Source of the DNA: Bog-756 sp963701325 | GTDB lineage: Bacteria; Actinomycetota; Acidimicrobiia; Acidimicrobiales; RAAP-2 | Direction of reading: 5' to 3' | Length of the DNA stretch: 64,000 bases | Assembly (NCBI GenBank): GCA_963701325.1 | Contig: OY969604.1 | Coordinates: forward strand, 3,844,001-3,908,000 | Part shown: piece after piece, positions 16,122 to 24,633 of the stretch | How positions within the stretch are numbered: the stretch's first letter is position 1 | Layout of the letters: each line of letters begins with the position of its first letter | The notes under the pieces: model-generated | Told to the model about the DNA's origin: nothing | Seen by the model: the letters and a program-made list of their open reading frames with translations, nothing else | Database searches by the model: none | Program-made: the position numbers and the translations under genes

Positions 16122-16967
16122 TTGCGTCGGGCGGGCGAATCGCTGGGTCATCCCGTGAACTCGCAGGCGATCGGGGGAGGGAGCCTCATTCTGGATCTAG
16201 GCTCGGCCGACGTGGACCCCGTCGTGCAGGCATTGATCGATCAGCAAGCCGAAACGGCGACGCTCCTCGACGCTGTCACGATCGCCGAAGCTGACATGGC
16301 GACACGGTGCGTTGGGTGGTCCGTGGCCGATGTCCTCCTTCACCTTGCCCAATCAGACGAAATGGCAATCGCGAGCCTCACCGGTGGGTTGGGTGCCGCT
16401 CGCGCGGACAATACGGGCGGATGGGGAGGCGGAGCCTCGGTCGATGAAAGCGTGGCCATCATGGTCGGGCGTGAACGAGGAGCTCCCTTCGAGGATGTCT
16501 TGAATCGGTGGAGGCTGGCTTCGGCTGGATTGGCCGACACCCTTGGTGGAATGAATCTTTCGACTCGGGTCCGCTGGGTTGCAGGCAACCTTTCGGCCCG
16601 GACGCTCGCGACCACCCGGCTCTCTGAAACGTGGATCCACACCGGGGACATCGCTGACTCCCTCGGGGTCGACCTAGTGCCTGGCGAGCGGCTGAAACTC
16701 ATCGCTCGACTGGCATGGCGAACACTGCCGTATGCGTTCCAGTCGTCAGGACTCGCCATGACTGGACCCGTGGCGTTTCGCCTCACCGGACCGTCCGGAG
16801 AACGATGGGAGTTCGTCCCTGACGAGCCTGAGGTCACAAGAATCAGGGGTTCCGCTGTCGAACTGTGTGCCGTCGCCGCGAGGCGAATCGACCCAGCAGC
16901 GACCACGCTGTCTGGCGAAGGCCCAGATGTTGCCGATGTCATGGCGTTGGTACGGACCTACGCGTAG
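16122..16967 (+). CDS. DinB/MDMPI-type metal-binding protein (TIGR03084-like)
   Basis: A 281-residue protein of the mycothiol-dependent maleylpyruvate isomerase/DinB superfamily, closest by eye to the actinobacterial TIGR03084 proteins. The first metal-ligand helix has WSVADVLLHLAQSDE (H74) and the later one has RLSETWIHTGDIADSLG, with the usual Glu and His. A C-terminal domain of about 90 residues (GPVAFRLTGPSGERWEFVP) is like the MDMPI C-terminal domain. Such proteins use mycothiol or another thiol with a bound metal; the reaction is unknown here. The start is unusual: a TTG with a very strong GGAGGTGA 4-6 nt upstream. A later GTG before DPVVQALID would also give a complete domain. Confidence 0.8.
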   Translation: MRRAGESLGHPVNSQAIGGGSLILDLGSADVDPVVQALIDQQAETATLLDAVTIAEADMATRCVGWSVADVLLHLAQSDEMAIASLTGGLGAARADNTGGWGGGASVDESVAIMVGRERGAPFEDVLNRWRLASAGLADTLGGMNLSTRVRWVAGNLSARTLATTRLSETWIHTGDIADSLGVDLVPGERLKLIARLAWRTLPYAFQSSGLAMTGPVAFRLTGPSGERWEFVPDEPEVTRIRGSAVELCAVAARRIDPAATTLSGEGPDVADVMALVRTYA

Positions 16968-17157
16968 CGGTCGTCGATACTCGACCGCTGACCGCTTATC
17001 GGGTGCAGGCTGATGGACGAAAACGGTTCAGTGGCGACTGTCAGTCGATCGCACTAAACCGACCACCGGTGACTCAACCGCTTCACGTTTCCTCAGGTGA
17101 GGGGTTCACTGGGTGTAAACACCTGTTGCCATCCCCCGCGATCCCAGGAGCCGGAAA

Positions 17158-17163
17158 TAGATT
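17158..17163 (+). promoter_or_regulatory. -10 box of a likely leaderless transcript
   Basis: TAGATT lies 7 nt before the ATG at 17171, which has no ribosome-binding site. Confidence 0.4.
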
Positions 17164-17170
17164 CCTGAGC

Positions 17171-17554
17171 ATGCACAGGTCGACCAACGAAGTCATCGAC
17201 TCGATCCAGGACCTCATCGAGGCGAATAGAGCGCTGCGCGAGGCACTCCGGCGAAATGAACGCATCCTTGCGCGCGCTCAGAGGTCACTCCACTCAGGAA
17301 TGAGCATCGAGGAGTCCTTTGCCGCGAATCCTTCAGCCGAAGCGCGCGCCAACGCAAACGAAGCGCTGAACGCATTGGTTCGGGCGCGCCATCAAGTTCG
17401 CGTGAAGGTGGTCAAGGCGGGTCGGTCAGAAGGTATGACCGTTGGCGAGCTAGCCCGCCAGTTCAATTTCTCCCGACAGTTGGGTGCTCGGTACGCGAGA
17501 GAAGCCGAACTGGAGAGGTACGTGTCGGTGGATAGCACTCCGCGTGCTCACTGA
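17171..17554 (+). CDS. Hypothetical small protein with helical N-terminus and HTH-like C-terminus
   Basis: A 127-residue protein that I do not recognise. Residues 1-60 are charged and probably a long helix or coiled coil (DLIEANRALREALRRNERIL). The C-terminal part has MTVGELARQFNFSRQLGARY, which looks like a helix-turn-helix of the kind found in small DNA-binding proteins. The open frame extends upstream, but translation from 17171 is preferred because the upstream part is low in coding character and a TAGATT box lies just before the ATG. Confidence 0.5.
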   Translation: MHRSTNEVIDSIQDLIEANRALREALRRNERILARAQRSLHSGMSIEESFAANPSAEARANANEALNALVRARHQVRVKVVKAGRSEGMTVGELARQFNFSRQLGARYAREAELERYVSVDSTPRAH

Positions 17555-17959
17555 AGGGAAGGCCGCGTCCGAGGACTGTTCGGAGGATACAGAGAAACCC
17601 GATTGGCGTTGCCGCGCCGCTGCTGATTGCAGTTCCTGTCGTAACTGCGCTTTTAGTAGGAACCGCAGGAGCGTCACCTTGTGGGGCGCTCGCACTTCCC
17701 GAGCGAGACAGTTCAGTCGGCCGCTACTGCGCAACTGGTTGGATTCCGATCGATTGGAGCCCTACACCGGGGAATCCCTATCGACCGGGACGTTCTGACA
17801 GCGCCCATCGAAGGGGTCTTACCGGTGTCGAAGCGCACCTTCGGGACCGGTAGGGCCCTTCCTACTACCGGTGATCCACCGAGGCCCGCGGCCCTTGTGA
17901 CACGCTTCTGGGCACTCGGCGCGGGGCCGTCCTGCCTGAGGCCGACAGGTGGGGTGCAC
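17555..17959 (+). other. Intergenic stretch without a supported gene
   Basis: About 400 bases. The frame of the next gene stays open from 17681, but the peptide it would encode is rich in Arg, Pro and Gly and shows no family match, and the WW-like domain start at 17960 is a better beginning. Nothing else was found. Confidence 0.5.
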
Positions 17960-18400
17960 ATGGGCGATAGTTCGCAGGGGCCTGGCTGGTGGATTGCCTC
18001 GGACGGAAAGTGGTACCCGCCCGATAGCCATCCGAATCAGGGCGGTCTGACCTTTCCTGAGAGGCCGGACCATCCCCTACCCGTCGGGACTCAGCCGGGC
18101 CCGGTCGCTCGAACCGCAGTCGCAGTTCAGAAGTCGGCTCTGACGGCGTGGGAGGGTATCTGGTATGTCCTCATGTGCATTCCCCTCGGTGCCGGATACC
18201 TCGCCAAGATCCCTAGCAAGAGGGCCTTACAGGATTTCGGGATGGTGGAAATGACAGGCGCTGAACGGTTTTGGTATGTCCTCATGTGTGTGTTCTTTGG
18301 TGCCGGGTACTTTGCCAAGATTCCGACGGCGAAGGCATTGTCGGAGCTCCCCCAATACAAGTCGCAGCCGAGTTCGACATCTTGGCTCGGTCCGGTCTGA
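17960..18400 (+). CDS. GWW-ASDGKWY domain protein with a duplicated 35-residue module
   Basis: A 146-residue protein beginning with SQGPGWWIASDGKWYPP, a short Trp-rich domain that I associate with Acidimicrobiia and that often heads membrane proteins. After a Pro-rich linker come two copies of one module: WEGIWYVLMCIPLGAGYLA KIPSKRAL, then ERFWYVLMCVFFGAGYFA KIPTAKAL. Each has one hydrophobic segment with a central Cys followed by a basic turn, so it may be a two-helix membrane protein. The ATG has AGGTGGGG nearby. It lies 43 bp before the left end of an IS3 element but is intact. Function unknown. Confidence 0.6.
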   Translation: MGDSSQGPGWWIASDGKWYPPDSHPNQGGLTFPERPDHPLPVGTQPGPVARTAVAVQKSALTAWEGIWYVLMCIPLGAGYLAKIPSKRALQDFGMVEMTGAERFWYVLMCVFFGAGYFAKIPTAKALSELPQYKSQPSSTSWLGPV

Positions 18401-18459
18401 GTCCCGACGGTGCAGCGCCGGAGTGCGCGGCAACACCAAAGGGTGAATCGGCCCGGGTT

Positions 18460-19413
18460 TCATAGAGACTCGGTTGTCTGTGAAGTGACCAGATCTCCTC
18501 TGTCGATCTGACGGTAGTGGTTCGCTTCCAGCTCTGCCGGCGGGACCTTGCCGATCTCGTTGTGGATTCGGCGGTTGTTGAACCAGTCGACGTAGGTGAG
18601 GGTGGCCCATTCGACGTGCTCGACGTTGCGCCATGGGCCCTGGCGGTAGATGAGTTCGGTCTTGTAGAGCCCGTTGAAGCTTTCGGCCAGGGCATTGTCG
18701 TAGGAGTCACCCTTGGATCCCACCGAGTTCACGACGCCGGCTTCGGCCAGGCGCTCGGTGTATCGAATGCACAGATATTGAATCCCGCGGTCGCTGTGAT
18801 GAATGAGGCCATCGAGGCCGGTGTCCTTGCGTCCGTGGATGGCCATCTCCAGAGCGTCGATGGCCAGATCGCTGCGCAATGAGGTCGAGGTCTGCCATCC
18901 CACGACGTAGCGGCTGAACACGTCCACCACGAAGGCGACGTAGACCCAGCCCGTGTGGGTCTTCACGTAGGTGAGGTCCGCCACCCAGAGCCGGTTGGGT
19001 CCTTGGGCCACGAACTGGCGATCGACCAAGTCGGCAGGCCGGTCGAGGGTGTCATCACCGACGGTGGTCCGCTTCCATTGCCGCCCTCGGCGTGCTCCCT
19101 GGAGTCCCAGGTCACGCATGAGGCGTTCGACGGTGCAGCGGGCCACCCGATGGCCCTCCCGGTTCAGCTGGGTCCAGACCTTGTCGGCTCCGTAGACGTC
19201 GAAGTTCTCCGACCGGACCCGCTTGATCTCGACCTTCAGCTGCTGGTCCCGGACCCGGCGGGCGCACAGGGGCCGGTGGCGGGCGGCGTAGTAGGTGGCG
19301 GGAGCGACCTGCAGAGTGGTGCAGATCGGCTCGACTCCCCATCGGCTCTTCCGAGCATCGATGTAGCGAACTACCTCTTCGGTCGACCGTCGAGCTCGGT
19401 CGCGAAGAAAATC
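18460..19413 (-). CDS. IS3-family transposase orfB (DDE catalytic part)
   Basis: About 317 residues of the IS3 orfB protein, the rve-type integrase core. The DDE residues are in WVADLTYV, HHSDRGIQY and NALAESFNG; HVEWATLTYVDWFNNRR is the usual C-terminal signature. It is in the -1 frame relative to orfA and overlaps its end. The run TTTTC at 19411-19407 (minus strand) lies where both frames are open and is the likely slip site for a programmed -1 frameshift producing the OrfAB transposase. The coordinate given is the frame after the slip; no separate start is proposed. All catalytic residues are present, so it may be active. Confidence 0.88.
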   Translation of the reverse strand, partial: DFLRDRARRSTEEVVRYIDARKSRWGVEPICTTLQVAPATYYAARHRPLCARRVRDQQLKVEIKRVRSENFDVYGADKVWTQLNREGHRVARCTVERLMRDLGLQGARRGRQWKRTTVGDDTLDRPADLVDRQFVAQGPNRLWVADLTYVKTHTGWVYVAFVVDVFSRYVVGWQTSTSLRSDLAIDALEMAIHGRKDTGLDGLIHHSDRGIQYLCIRYTERLAEAGVVNSVGSKGDSYDNALAESFNGLYKTELIYRQGPWRNVEHVEWATLTYVDWFNNRRIHNEIGKVPPAELEANHYRQIDRGDLVTSQTTESL

Positions 19414-19691
19414 GAAGCGTCCTTCAATATCTCGTTGGCTCGTTTGAGCTCTTTGACCTCCCGCTCGAGCTCCTTGATCTTCAGCTGGTCCTCGGTGGTC
19501 GTTCCCGGTCGTTTGCCGTCGTCGATCTCGGTCCGGCGGACCCAGATCCGCAGCGTCTCGGGCGTCATCCCCAGCTTCGCCCAAATGGCGGTCATGGCCG
19601 CCCATTCCGAGGGGTACTCGGCCCTGTGCTCGACGAGCATCCGGACGGCCCGCTCACGGACCTCCGGGGAGTATCGGGTGTTCCTTGGCAT
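19371..19691 (-). CDS. IS3-family transposase orfA (HTH protein)
   Basis: A 106-residue OrfA. It has the helix-turn-helix start RYSPEVRERAVRMLVEH, GMTPETLRIWVRRTE, and a leucine-zipper-like coiled coil (QLKIKELEREVKELKRANE) that ends near the frameshift region. It binds the IS ends and normally limits transposition when made alone. The ATG has GGAG upstream. The gene ends inside the orfB frame. Confidence 0.88.
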   Translation of the reverse strand: MPRNTRYSPEVRERAVRMLVEHRAEYPSEWAAMTAIWAKLGMTPETLRIWVRRTEIDDGKRPGTTTEDQLKIKELEREVKELKRANEILKDASIFFATELDGRPKR

Positions 19692-19943
19692 TGCTCCATC
19701 CTCTCAAGGGAAGGAGCCTCCAGGATTCCCGGGCCGATTCAGGGTTTCGTGGCGTACTGCTGTGTGTGCACGCTCTGAAAGCCTGACACCTCCAGCGCGA
19801 CAGCAAGTGCGGCCTCGGGCGGACAGATGGAGACGATGAGGTCGGATCCGTGTTGGACGGCTTCGACCGAGCAGCGCCGGGCCGGTCACGAAGCCTTTGA
19901 CCAGTTTGGCGGGTCACCTCCGAAGACCGATCCCGATGATGAA

Positions 19944-19972
19944 CTTCGCGACAACATCGATACGATGCGAAG
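19944..19972. promoter_or_regulatory. Possible operator (inverted repeat) before the MDR gene
   Basis: CTTCGC and GCGAAG face each other across 17 bases and enclose TACGAT, a possible -10 box. The location, 25-50 bases before the ATG, suits a repressor site. No regulator gene is adjacent, so this is weak. Confidence 0.25.
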
Positions 19973-19996
19973 ACGGCCAAGGTTGGGAGCGACTCG

Positions 19997-20917
19997 ATGC
20001 CCAAGGCAGTGAGGTTCGACCAGTATGGGGGCCGAGACGTCCTGTATGCCGCCGATGTCGAGAGGCCGGTTCCCCCTCCCGGCGAGGTGTTGGTCGCCGT
20101 TCGAACAGCCGGGCTCAACCCAGGAGAGGCAGCGATTCGCGAGGGCCGTATGGACGCTGTCTTCCCAGCCACGTTCCCTTCCGGGCAGGGGACCGACCTT
20201 GCAGGTGTTGTGGCCCAGGTCGGGGACGGCGTCGACGCCTTCACGGTGGGAGAAGAGGTGCTCGGCTGGTCCGACCGGCGGTCCAGCCAGGCGACCTATG
20301 TCGTGGTCCCGGCGGGACACCTCATCGCGAAGCCGACCTCCCTGTCATGGGAGGTGGCAGGATCGCTCTTTGTCGCGGGAGTCACAGCCTTCGCTGCCGT
20401 TCGGGCGGTGAACCCGCATGCGAACGACACAGTGGTCGTCTCAGGTGCCGCAGGTGGGGTCGGATCGCTCGCGGTCCAGCTGCTCAGGCTCCGCGGCGCG
20501 GATGTCATCGGCATCGCCTCAGAGCCCCACCATCCGTGGTTGACCTCGGTCGGCGTCACTCCGGTCGCATATGGCGAGGGCCTGGTCAGTCGTATCGAAG
20601 CGCTGGCTCCGGACGGCGTCGACGCCTTCATCGACACGTTCGGGGACGACTACGTTCGCCTCGCCGTTGACCTCGGGGTACCCCGGGACCGGATCGAGAC
20701 CATTATCGCGTTCCAAGCCGCACAGGAGTACGGCGTCAAGTCAGAAGGAAGCTCAACCGCCTCCTCCCCTGAGGTCCTCCGCGAGGTGGCGAATCTCGTC
20801 GCCGAAGGACGCATCGAGGTGCCGGTCGCCGCGACCTTCCCGCTCGATCAGGTCCAAGAGGCCTACGCGGAACTGGAGCTGCGCCACACCCTTGGCAAAA
20901 TCGTCCTGCTCCTTTGA
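19997..20917 (+). CDS. MDR-family NADPH:quinone reductase-like oxidoreductase
   Basis: A 306-residue medium-chain dehydrogenase/reductase of the zinc-free quinone reductase type. The N-terminal GroES-like domain has MPKAVRFDQYGG and GLNPGEAAIREG. The Rossmann domain has SGAAGGVGS at residues 149-157, the NADPH-binding loop. The zinc ligands of alcohol dehydrogenases are absent. The C-terminus, LDQVQEAYAELELRHTLGKI, is typical. It reduces quinones or enones with NADPH; the substrate is unknown. The promoter region holds an inverted repeat, CTTCGC-N17-GCGAAG at 19944-19972, that could bind a repressor. The gene begins 256 bp after the IS3 element. Confidence 0.88.
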   Translation: MPKAVRFDQYGGRDVLYAADVERPVPPPGEVLVAVRTAGLNPGEAAIREGRMDAVFPATFPSGQGTDLAGVVAQVGDGVDAFTVGEEVLGWSDRRSSQATYVVVPAGHLIAKPTSLSWEVAGSLFVAGVTAFAAVRAVNPHANDTVVVSGAAGGVGSLAVQLLRLRGADVIGIASEPHHPWLTSVGVTPVAYGEGLVSRIEALAPDGVDAFIDTFGDDYVRLAVDLGVPRDRIETIIAFQAAQEYGVKSEGSSTASSPEVLREVANLVAEGRIEVPVAATFPLDQVQEAYAELELRHTLGKIVLLL

Positions 20918-21010
20918 TGAACCGTTCTGCCGTCAGCCAACCGGGGGACTCCAGCGAAGGCGACGGGAGAAACGAGAGCGATGCTCCTGCTCGGTGCTCG
21001 CCGGCGTCTC

Positions 21011-22228
21011 CTATTTCGCATCTAGTCGCACGGGTAATTCTTCGTGGCGGCGGACCAAGAGGCTACGGACCCAGCTGGGCGCAAGGCGGGGCTGCAGACT
21101 GATGTTCCTGGTTCGTTCCAGGAGGACCGTCAGGACAGTTCGAGCTTCAACTCGCGCAAGGGGGGCCCCAACACAGTGGTGGATACCGCGCCCAAAGGCC
21201 ACGTGACGTCGCGGAATGCGACGCTCCAGGTCAATCTCGTCGGGGTGGTCGAACTCCGCGGGGTCTCGATTGGCGGACCCCCACAGCAGGAGGACGGTTG
21301 AACCCGCTGGGATGGAAGCACCGCCGAGCGTCGTGTCCTTTGGGACAAAGCGCATCATGTAACGGAAGGGAGATTCGACACGGAGCGCCTCCTCCGCAAA
21401 CGTAGCGATCTGGTCGGGGTTCTGACGAAGGTGCTCTTGAAGTTCTGGCCGCTCAGCCAACATGCGGACCGCATTACCAAGAAGACTGGTGGTTGTCTCG
21501 CCTCCCGCGCTCAACAGCGTCGTCAGGATGCCGATTGCCTCGGGCTCGGACAGCGCACCGTCCTTCACCGCATCTGCAACGGTTCCGAGAAGATCCTCAC
21601 TCGGCTCATCCAATGCAACCGACAATTGGGCGGCGATCCAGACCAGGATTCCGTCCATGCCTGATGCCGACGCGATCAGGTCGTCGAGGGCAAGGGTTGA
21701 TCCCACCAGCCTCGTACCATTGACCGCTGAGGTCCAGAGTTGCTCCAGGTTGCTGTTCCGGAACCCGACCAGGCGGCTGATCATGGTGATCGGCACGATG
21801 TTGCCGATCGCTGTCATGAACTCAACGTTGCCATCACCCAGCGCTCGGTTGACCAGACTCTCAGCGAGCTCAACAATGTCGGGCTCCAGAGCCTCCATCC
21901 TCTTTGCCACCAGTTCGGGAAAGACCGCATTGCGGTGGATCGCATGCAGCGGAGGATCGGCGGTTGCCAGCGCTTGGCCCCCATCGCCGAAGTCCAACCG
22001 ACCGGGCAAACCTGCGTCATCGCGATAGAGCAGGCACTTCATGTTCGATGAGAAGTCCTCGACCCGGCCGGCAGCCTCGGAGATGAGTTCGAAGGTGCTC
22101 ACGGTGAACACCTCGCTTCCGGGAACCCCCCATACCGGCGCCTCATCGCGCAGTCGTCGGTAGAAGGGGTAGGGATCGTCGAGGACCTCGGAGTCGAGCA
22201 GCAATGTTCCGGGGATTTCTTTCGCCAC
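21011..22228 (-). CDS. Cytochrome P450 (bacterial class I type)
   Basis: A 405-residue soluble P450. The I-helix oxygen-activation motif is SAGGETTTSLLG, the K-helix ExxR is in EEALRVESPFR, and the heme loop is FGRGIHHCVGAP with the proximal ligand C352. It would use a ferredoxin and a reductase, neither of which is next door. The substrate is not predictable; relatives hydroxylate steroids, terpenes or fatty acids. The GTG at 22228 is preferred because AAGGAAGG stands upstream; a TTG at 22258 also keeps the frame. The fragment of an enoyl-CoA hydratase gene starts 81 bp away on the other strand, so this may once have been a catabolic locus. Confidence 0.92.
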   Translation of the reverse strand: MAKEIPGTLLLDSEVLDDPYPFYRRLRDEAPVWGVPGSEVFTVSTFELISEAAGRVEDFSSNMKCLLYRDDAGLPGRLDFGDGGQALATADPPLHAIHRNAVFPELVAKRMEALEPDIVELAESLVNRALGDGNVEFMTAIGNIVPITMISRLVGFRNSNLEQLWTSAVNGTRLVGSTLALDDLIASASGMDGILVWIAAQLSVALDEPSEDLLGTVADAVKDGALSEPEAIGILTTLLSAGGETTTSLLGNAVRMLAERPELQEHLRQNPDQIATFAEEALRVESPFRYMMRFVPKDTTLGGASIPAGSTVLLLWGSANRDPAEFDHPDEIDLERRIPRRHVAFGRGIHHCVGAPLARVEARTVLTVLLERTRNISLQPRLAPSWVRSLLVRRHEELPVRLDAK

Positions 22229-22309
22229 CTTCTGACCTTCCTTTGCTCGTTCTGGCAACTTCGCTCAGATCTGACTGAGGGTTCCACGGTGCGCTGAAAG
22301 GTGAGGAAC

Positions 22310-22417
22310 ATGGACGCAGAGTTCGTGCGGTACGACGTCGCGGACGGGATCGCCGTCATCACGCTCGACCGGCCACGAGCGGCCAACGCCCAGACGCCCC
22401 AGGTGGGTAGCTGTTGA
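22310..22417 (+). pseudogene. 5' remnant of an enoyl-CoA hydratase (crotonase) gene
   Basis: A 35-codon frame with a good start (AAAGGTGAGGAAC before ATG) encodes MDAEFVRYDVADGIAVITL then DRPRAANAQT, the first strand and turn of crotonase-fold proteins, where the motif usually reads LNRPxxxNAxxxxM. After T it runs into unrelated codons and a TGA. The rest of the gene, including the oxyanion-hole and catalytic residues, is missing. The break at about 22397-22403 marks a deletion or an old insertion junction. Confidence 0.65.
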
Positions 22418-23484
22418 GCGGGCCACCGCGAAGACTTCCCTTGAGCAGTACACGCTCAAAATCGACAAGGTGACGGCTAACACGTGCGTCGCCAAATCGG
22501 GGTATACAACGTACACGTTGATCATCGGAACGGGTTCGGTCACGGGCGGAACGGCAACGAAGCGTGTCGGCGCGGCCGTGTGCGCCCACGCCTGCATGTG
22601 TACGAAGAGGGAACTGTCCCGTACGGGCAGCCCCTCGGTATCCGTGTCTAGGACTCGGTCCACTGGGCACGACAGACTTACGAACGGCACGTGGAGCCAG
22701 GCGCACCTCCAACGGCCATCACGCTCCCGCGTGAGAGCCCTTGGCATGTTCATGAAACCCTCTGACCAGGGTCGACGAAACATCGGTGGGCGAGTCTCCA
22801 CAGGTTGACGAGGTGGGTCTCCACAATCACCTGCTGCATGTCTTCGCGGAGTTCGTTTTCGCAGTTTGGGGTCTATGTGACATTGACCCTGATGGGTGCC
22901 GGCAGGTCGTTGTTCCTTGCACATTGAACCTCCTCGAGCCACCTGAGGTTCCGGCCCAGTTGCCGATCGAGGTGGGTTGAGTAGCGCATCTCGAGCCTTG
23001 CATCTGACTCGTGGGGCATCGTCTCTCAACGCCGATTGGTAGGCGACAGCAGCAATTGGGTCGGGCACCGTGTACTCCTTTGGACGAGATCGAGGGTTCG
23101 CCCAGGCGCACGGCTCTCTCCGGCAGGTCGCTCCACCGTGGTGCTCCACCCAGACGCCAGTCACGACCCACCACCACGGTAGCGCCAACCCGCCTCTGCC
23201 ATACCCGCAAAAGCCGGGAAAAGCGGATCAAGCCGTCCGCCCGGCTGAGCCCTGGGCCCCTTGCGATTCAGGGCGTAGCCAGCGTTGCGATGGGGGGCTT
23301 CATTGTCGGCGGGCGATTTGCCGGCAGGGCTGGCGGTGGAAGTAGAAGTAGATATAGCTCTACTGCTCTGGCGGGAGTACGTGCGGCACACTGGTGGGGT
23401 GGAACGACGACCGGGCGCTTGGCGCCAGCGAGGGACGCTAGAGCCGTTGCTCTCACCGATCATGCTCCGCAGAGTGCGATCGCC
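22418..23484. other. About 1.07 kb without a supported gene; contains one copy of a 100-bp repeat
   Basis: Several open frames exist, the longest on the minus strand (22265..23188) and one running into the kinase gene from 23011, but none shows a family motif or good codon pattern. It contains repeat copy 1 (22741-22841), which looks like the broken form of a small coding sequence at 27.8 kb. The stretch is best read as decayed accessory DNA plus the promoter region of the sensor kinase. Confidence 0.45.
22741..22841 (-). repeat. Diverged repeat, copy 1 (frameshifted)
   Basis: About 100 bases match 27822-27921 at roughly four of five positions, including TGGCATGTTCA, TCTGAC, GAGTCTCCACAGGTT and GGTCTCCACAA. 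On the minus strand this copy reads VIVETHLVNLWRLAHR and then loses frame by one base relative to copy 2. Confidence 0.6.
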
Positions 23485-24633
23485 ATGAACGAACCGACCG
23501 ACCGTGGAGGGGCTGCTTCGTCCTCTCGCGTTACCGACCGGGTTGGCCGGTGGTCACTTCACGATTTCAGATCGATCGGCAGCGTGCTCGGCATGGGATC
23601 AGACGCTCCGTCGGCGAGGACGTGGCCGTGGGTGGCCCGGCGAGCTCTGGGCTTCGGCATCGTCCTCGGGCTCATGCTGACGGTCGTCTGGGCTTTGACC
23701 GATACTCACTACTTCTGGCCGGGCTGGATCTGGTTCGCTTTGGCGGTTCCCTTTGGGACCTACTGGAGTGTTCGCTGGGCGCTGCGGACGAGGATCCGCC
23801 GCTCGTTGGCCGTGCACGCCGCCATGTCTCTTGTGATCGCTGCAGCCCTCGTGGCCATCTGGGTGATGTCCAGCCACCGCTACTTTTGGCCGATCTGGCC
23901 AATCCTCGGCCTCGGGGTGGTGCTCGCCGGACACGCACTACTCGTTCTCCCGGTGTCGAGCAGCCGTGAGGAGGCGTTGGCGGAACGGGTCGACGTGTTG
24001 ACTCGAACTCGCAAGGACGCCCTCGACGTCCAGGTCGCGGAGATGCATCGGGTCGAACGTGACCTGCACGATGGGGCGCAGGCACGCCTGGTGTCGCTGG
24101 GCATGAGCTTGGGCATGGCCGACGAGCTGCTGGACTCGGATCCTGATGAGGCCCGTCGACTGCTCGCTGAAGCACGCACTGCTGCTGGTGACGCCCTGGG
24201 CGATCTGCGCTCCCTCGTCCGAGGGATCCTGCCGCCGGTACTGGCCGATCGCGGCTTGGCCGGTGCCGTTCAGGCGCTCGTGCTCGCCAGTCCCGTCCCG
24301 GTCGAGACGACGGTCGAGCTTCCGGCCGAGCGGCTCCCGGCCCCCATCGAGTCGGCAGCGTACTTCGCCGTTGCCGAAGCGCTCACCAACGTGATCAAGC
24401 ACAGCGGGGCGCGATCCGCCTGGATGCGGGTGCGGCAAGCGGACGGCCTGCTTTCAATGGTCGTCGGGGACGATGGCCGGGGCGGCGCGGATTCGGACAA
24501 CGGGAGCGGGCTACGGGGGATGGAGCACCGTCTGGAGGCATTCGACGGCACGCTGCAGATCTCGAGCCCACCCGGTGGGCCGACGGTCGTGACCATGGAG
24601 GTGCCGTGCGCGCGGTCGTTGCCGAAGACCTAG
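23485..24633 (+). CDS. NarL-type sensor histidine kinase with 2TM sensor part
   Basis: About 382 residues. Two pairs of membrane helices each carry an H-x-YFWP segment (DTHYFWPGWIWFALAVPFG and SSHRYFWPIWPILGLG), as in the 2TM domains of actinobacterial proteins. The dimerisation helix EMHRVERDLHDGAQAR holds the phospho-acceptor H195 (HisKA_3 type). The ATPase domain has the N box AEALTNVIKHSG and G box DDGRGG. It phosphorylates the response regulator encoded in the overlapping next gene (28-base overlap). There is no extracellular sensor domain; the signal is probably sensed in the membrane. The ATG at 23485 is chosen because the frame upstream has poor coding character. Confidence 0.87.
   Translation: MNEPTDRGGAASSSRVTDRVGRWSLHDFRSIGSVLGMGSDAPSARTWPWVARRALGFGIVLGLMLTVVWALTDTHYFWPGWIWFALAVPFGTYWSVRWALRTRIRRSLAVHAAMSLVIAAALVAIWVMSSHRYFWPIWPILGLGVVLAGHALLVLPVSSSREEALAERVDVLTRTRKDALDVQVAEMHRVERDLHDGAQARLVSLGMSLGMADELLDSDPDEARRLLAEARTAAGDALGDLRSLVRGILPPVLADRGLAGAVQALVLASPVPVETTVELPAERLPAPIESAAYFAVAEALTNVIKHSGARSAWMRVRQADGLLSMVVGDDGRGGADSDNGSGLRGMEHRLEAFDGTLQISSPPGGPTVVTMEVPCARSLPKT

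Larger units (their letters stand above)
18444..19741 (-). mobile_element. IS3-family insertion sequence, apparently complete
   Basis: A 1298-bp element with 14 perfect bases of terminal inverted repeat: TGAATCGGCCCGGG at 18444-18457 and its reverse complement at 19728-19741, with weaker matching for about 14 more. The ends are TG...CA as in IS3. Both sides are flanked by GGG (18441-18443 and 19742-19744), a 3-bp target duplication, which suggests a fairly recent insertion. It carries two overlapping frames, orfA and orfB, on the minus strand. Confidence 0.88.

Noticed and set aside
22265..23188. A 307-codon minus-strand frame across the geneless stretch
   Set aside because: No motif, no ribosome-binding site, and it crosses both the crotonase remnant and the repeat. 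Part of it could be decayed coding DNA.
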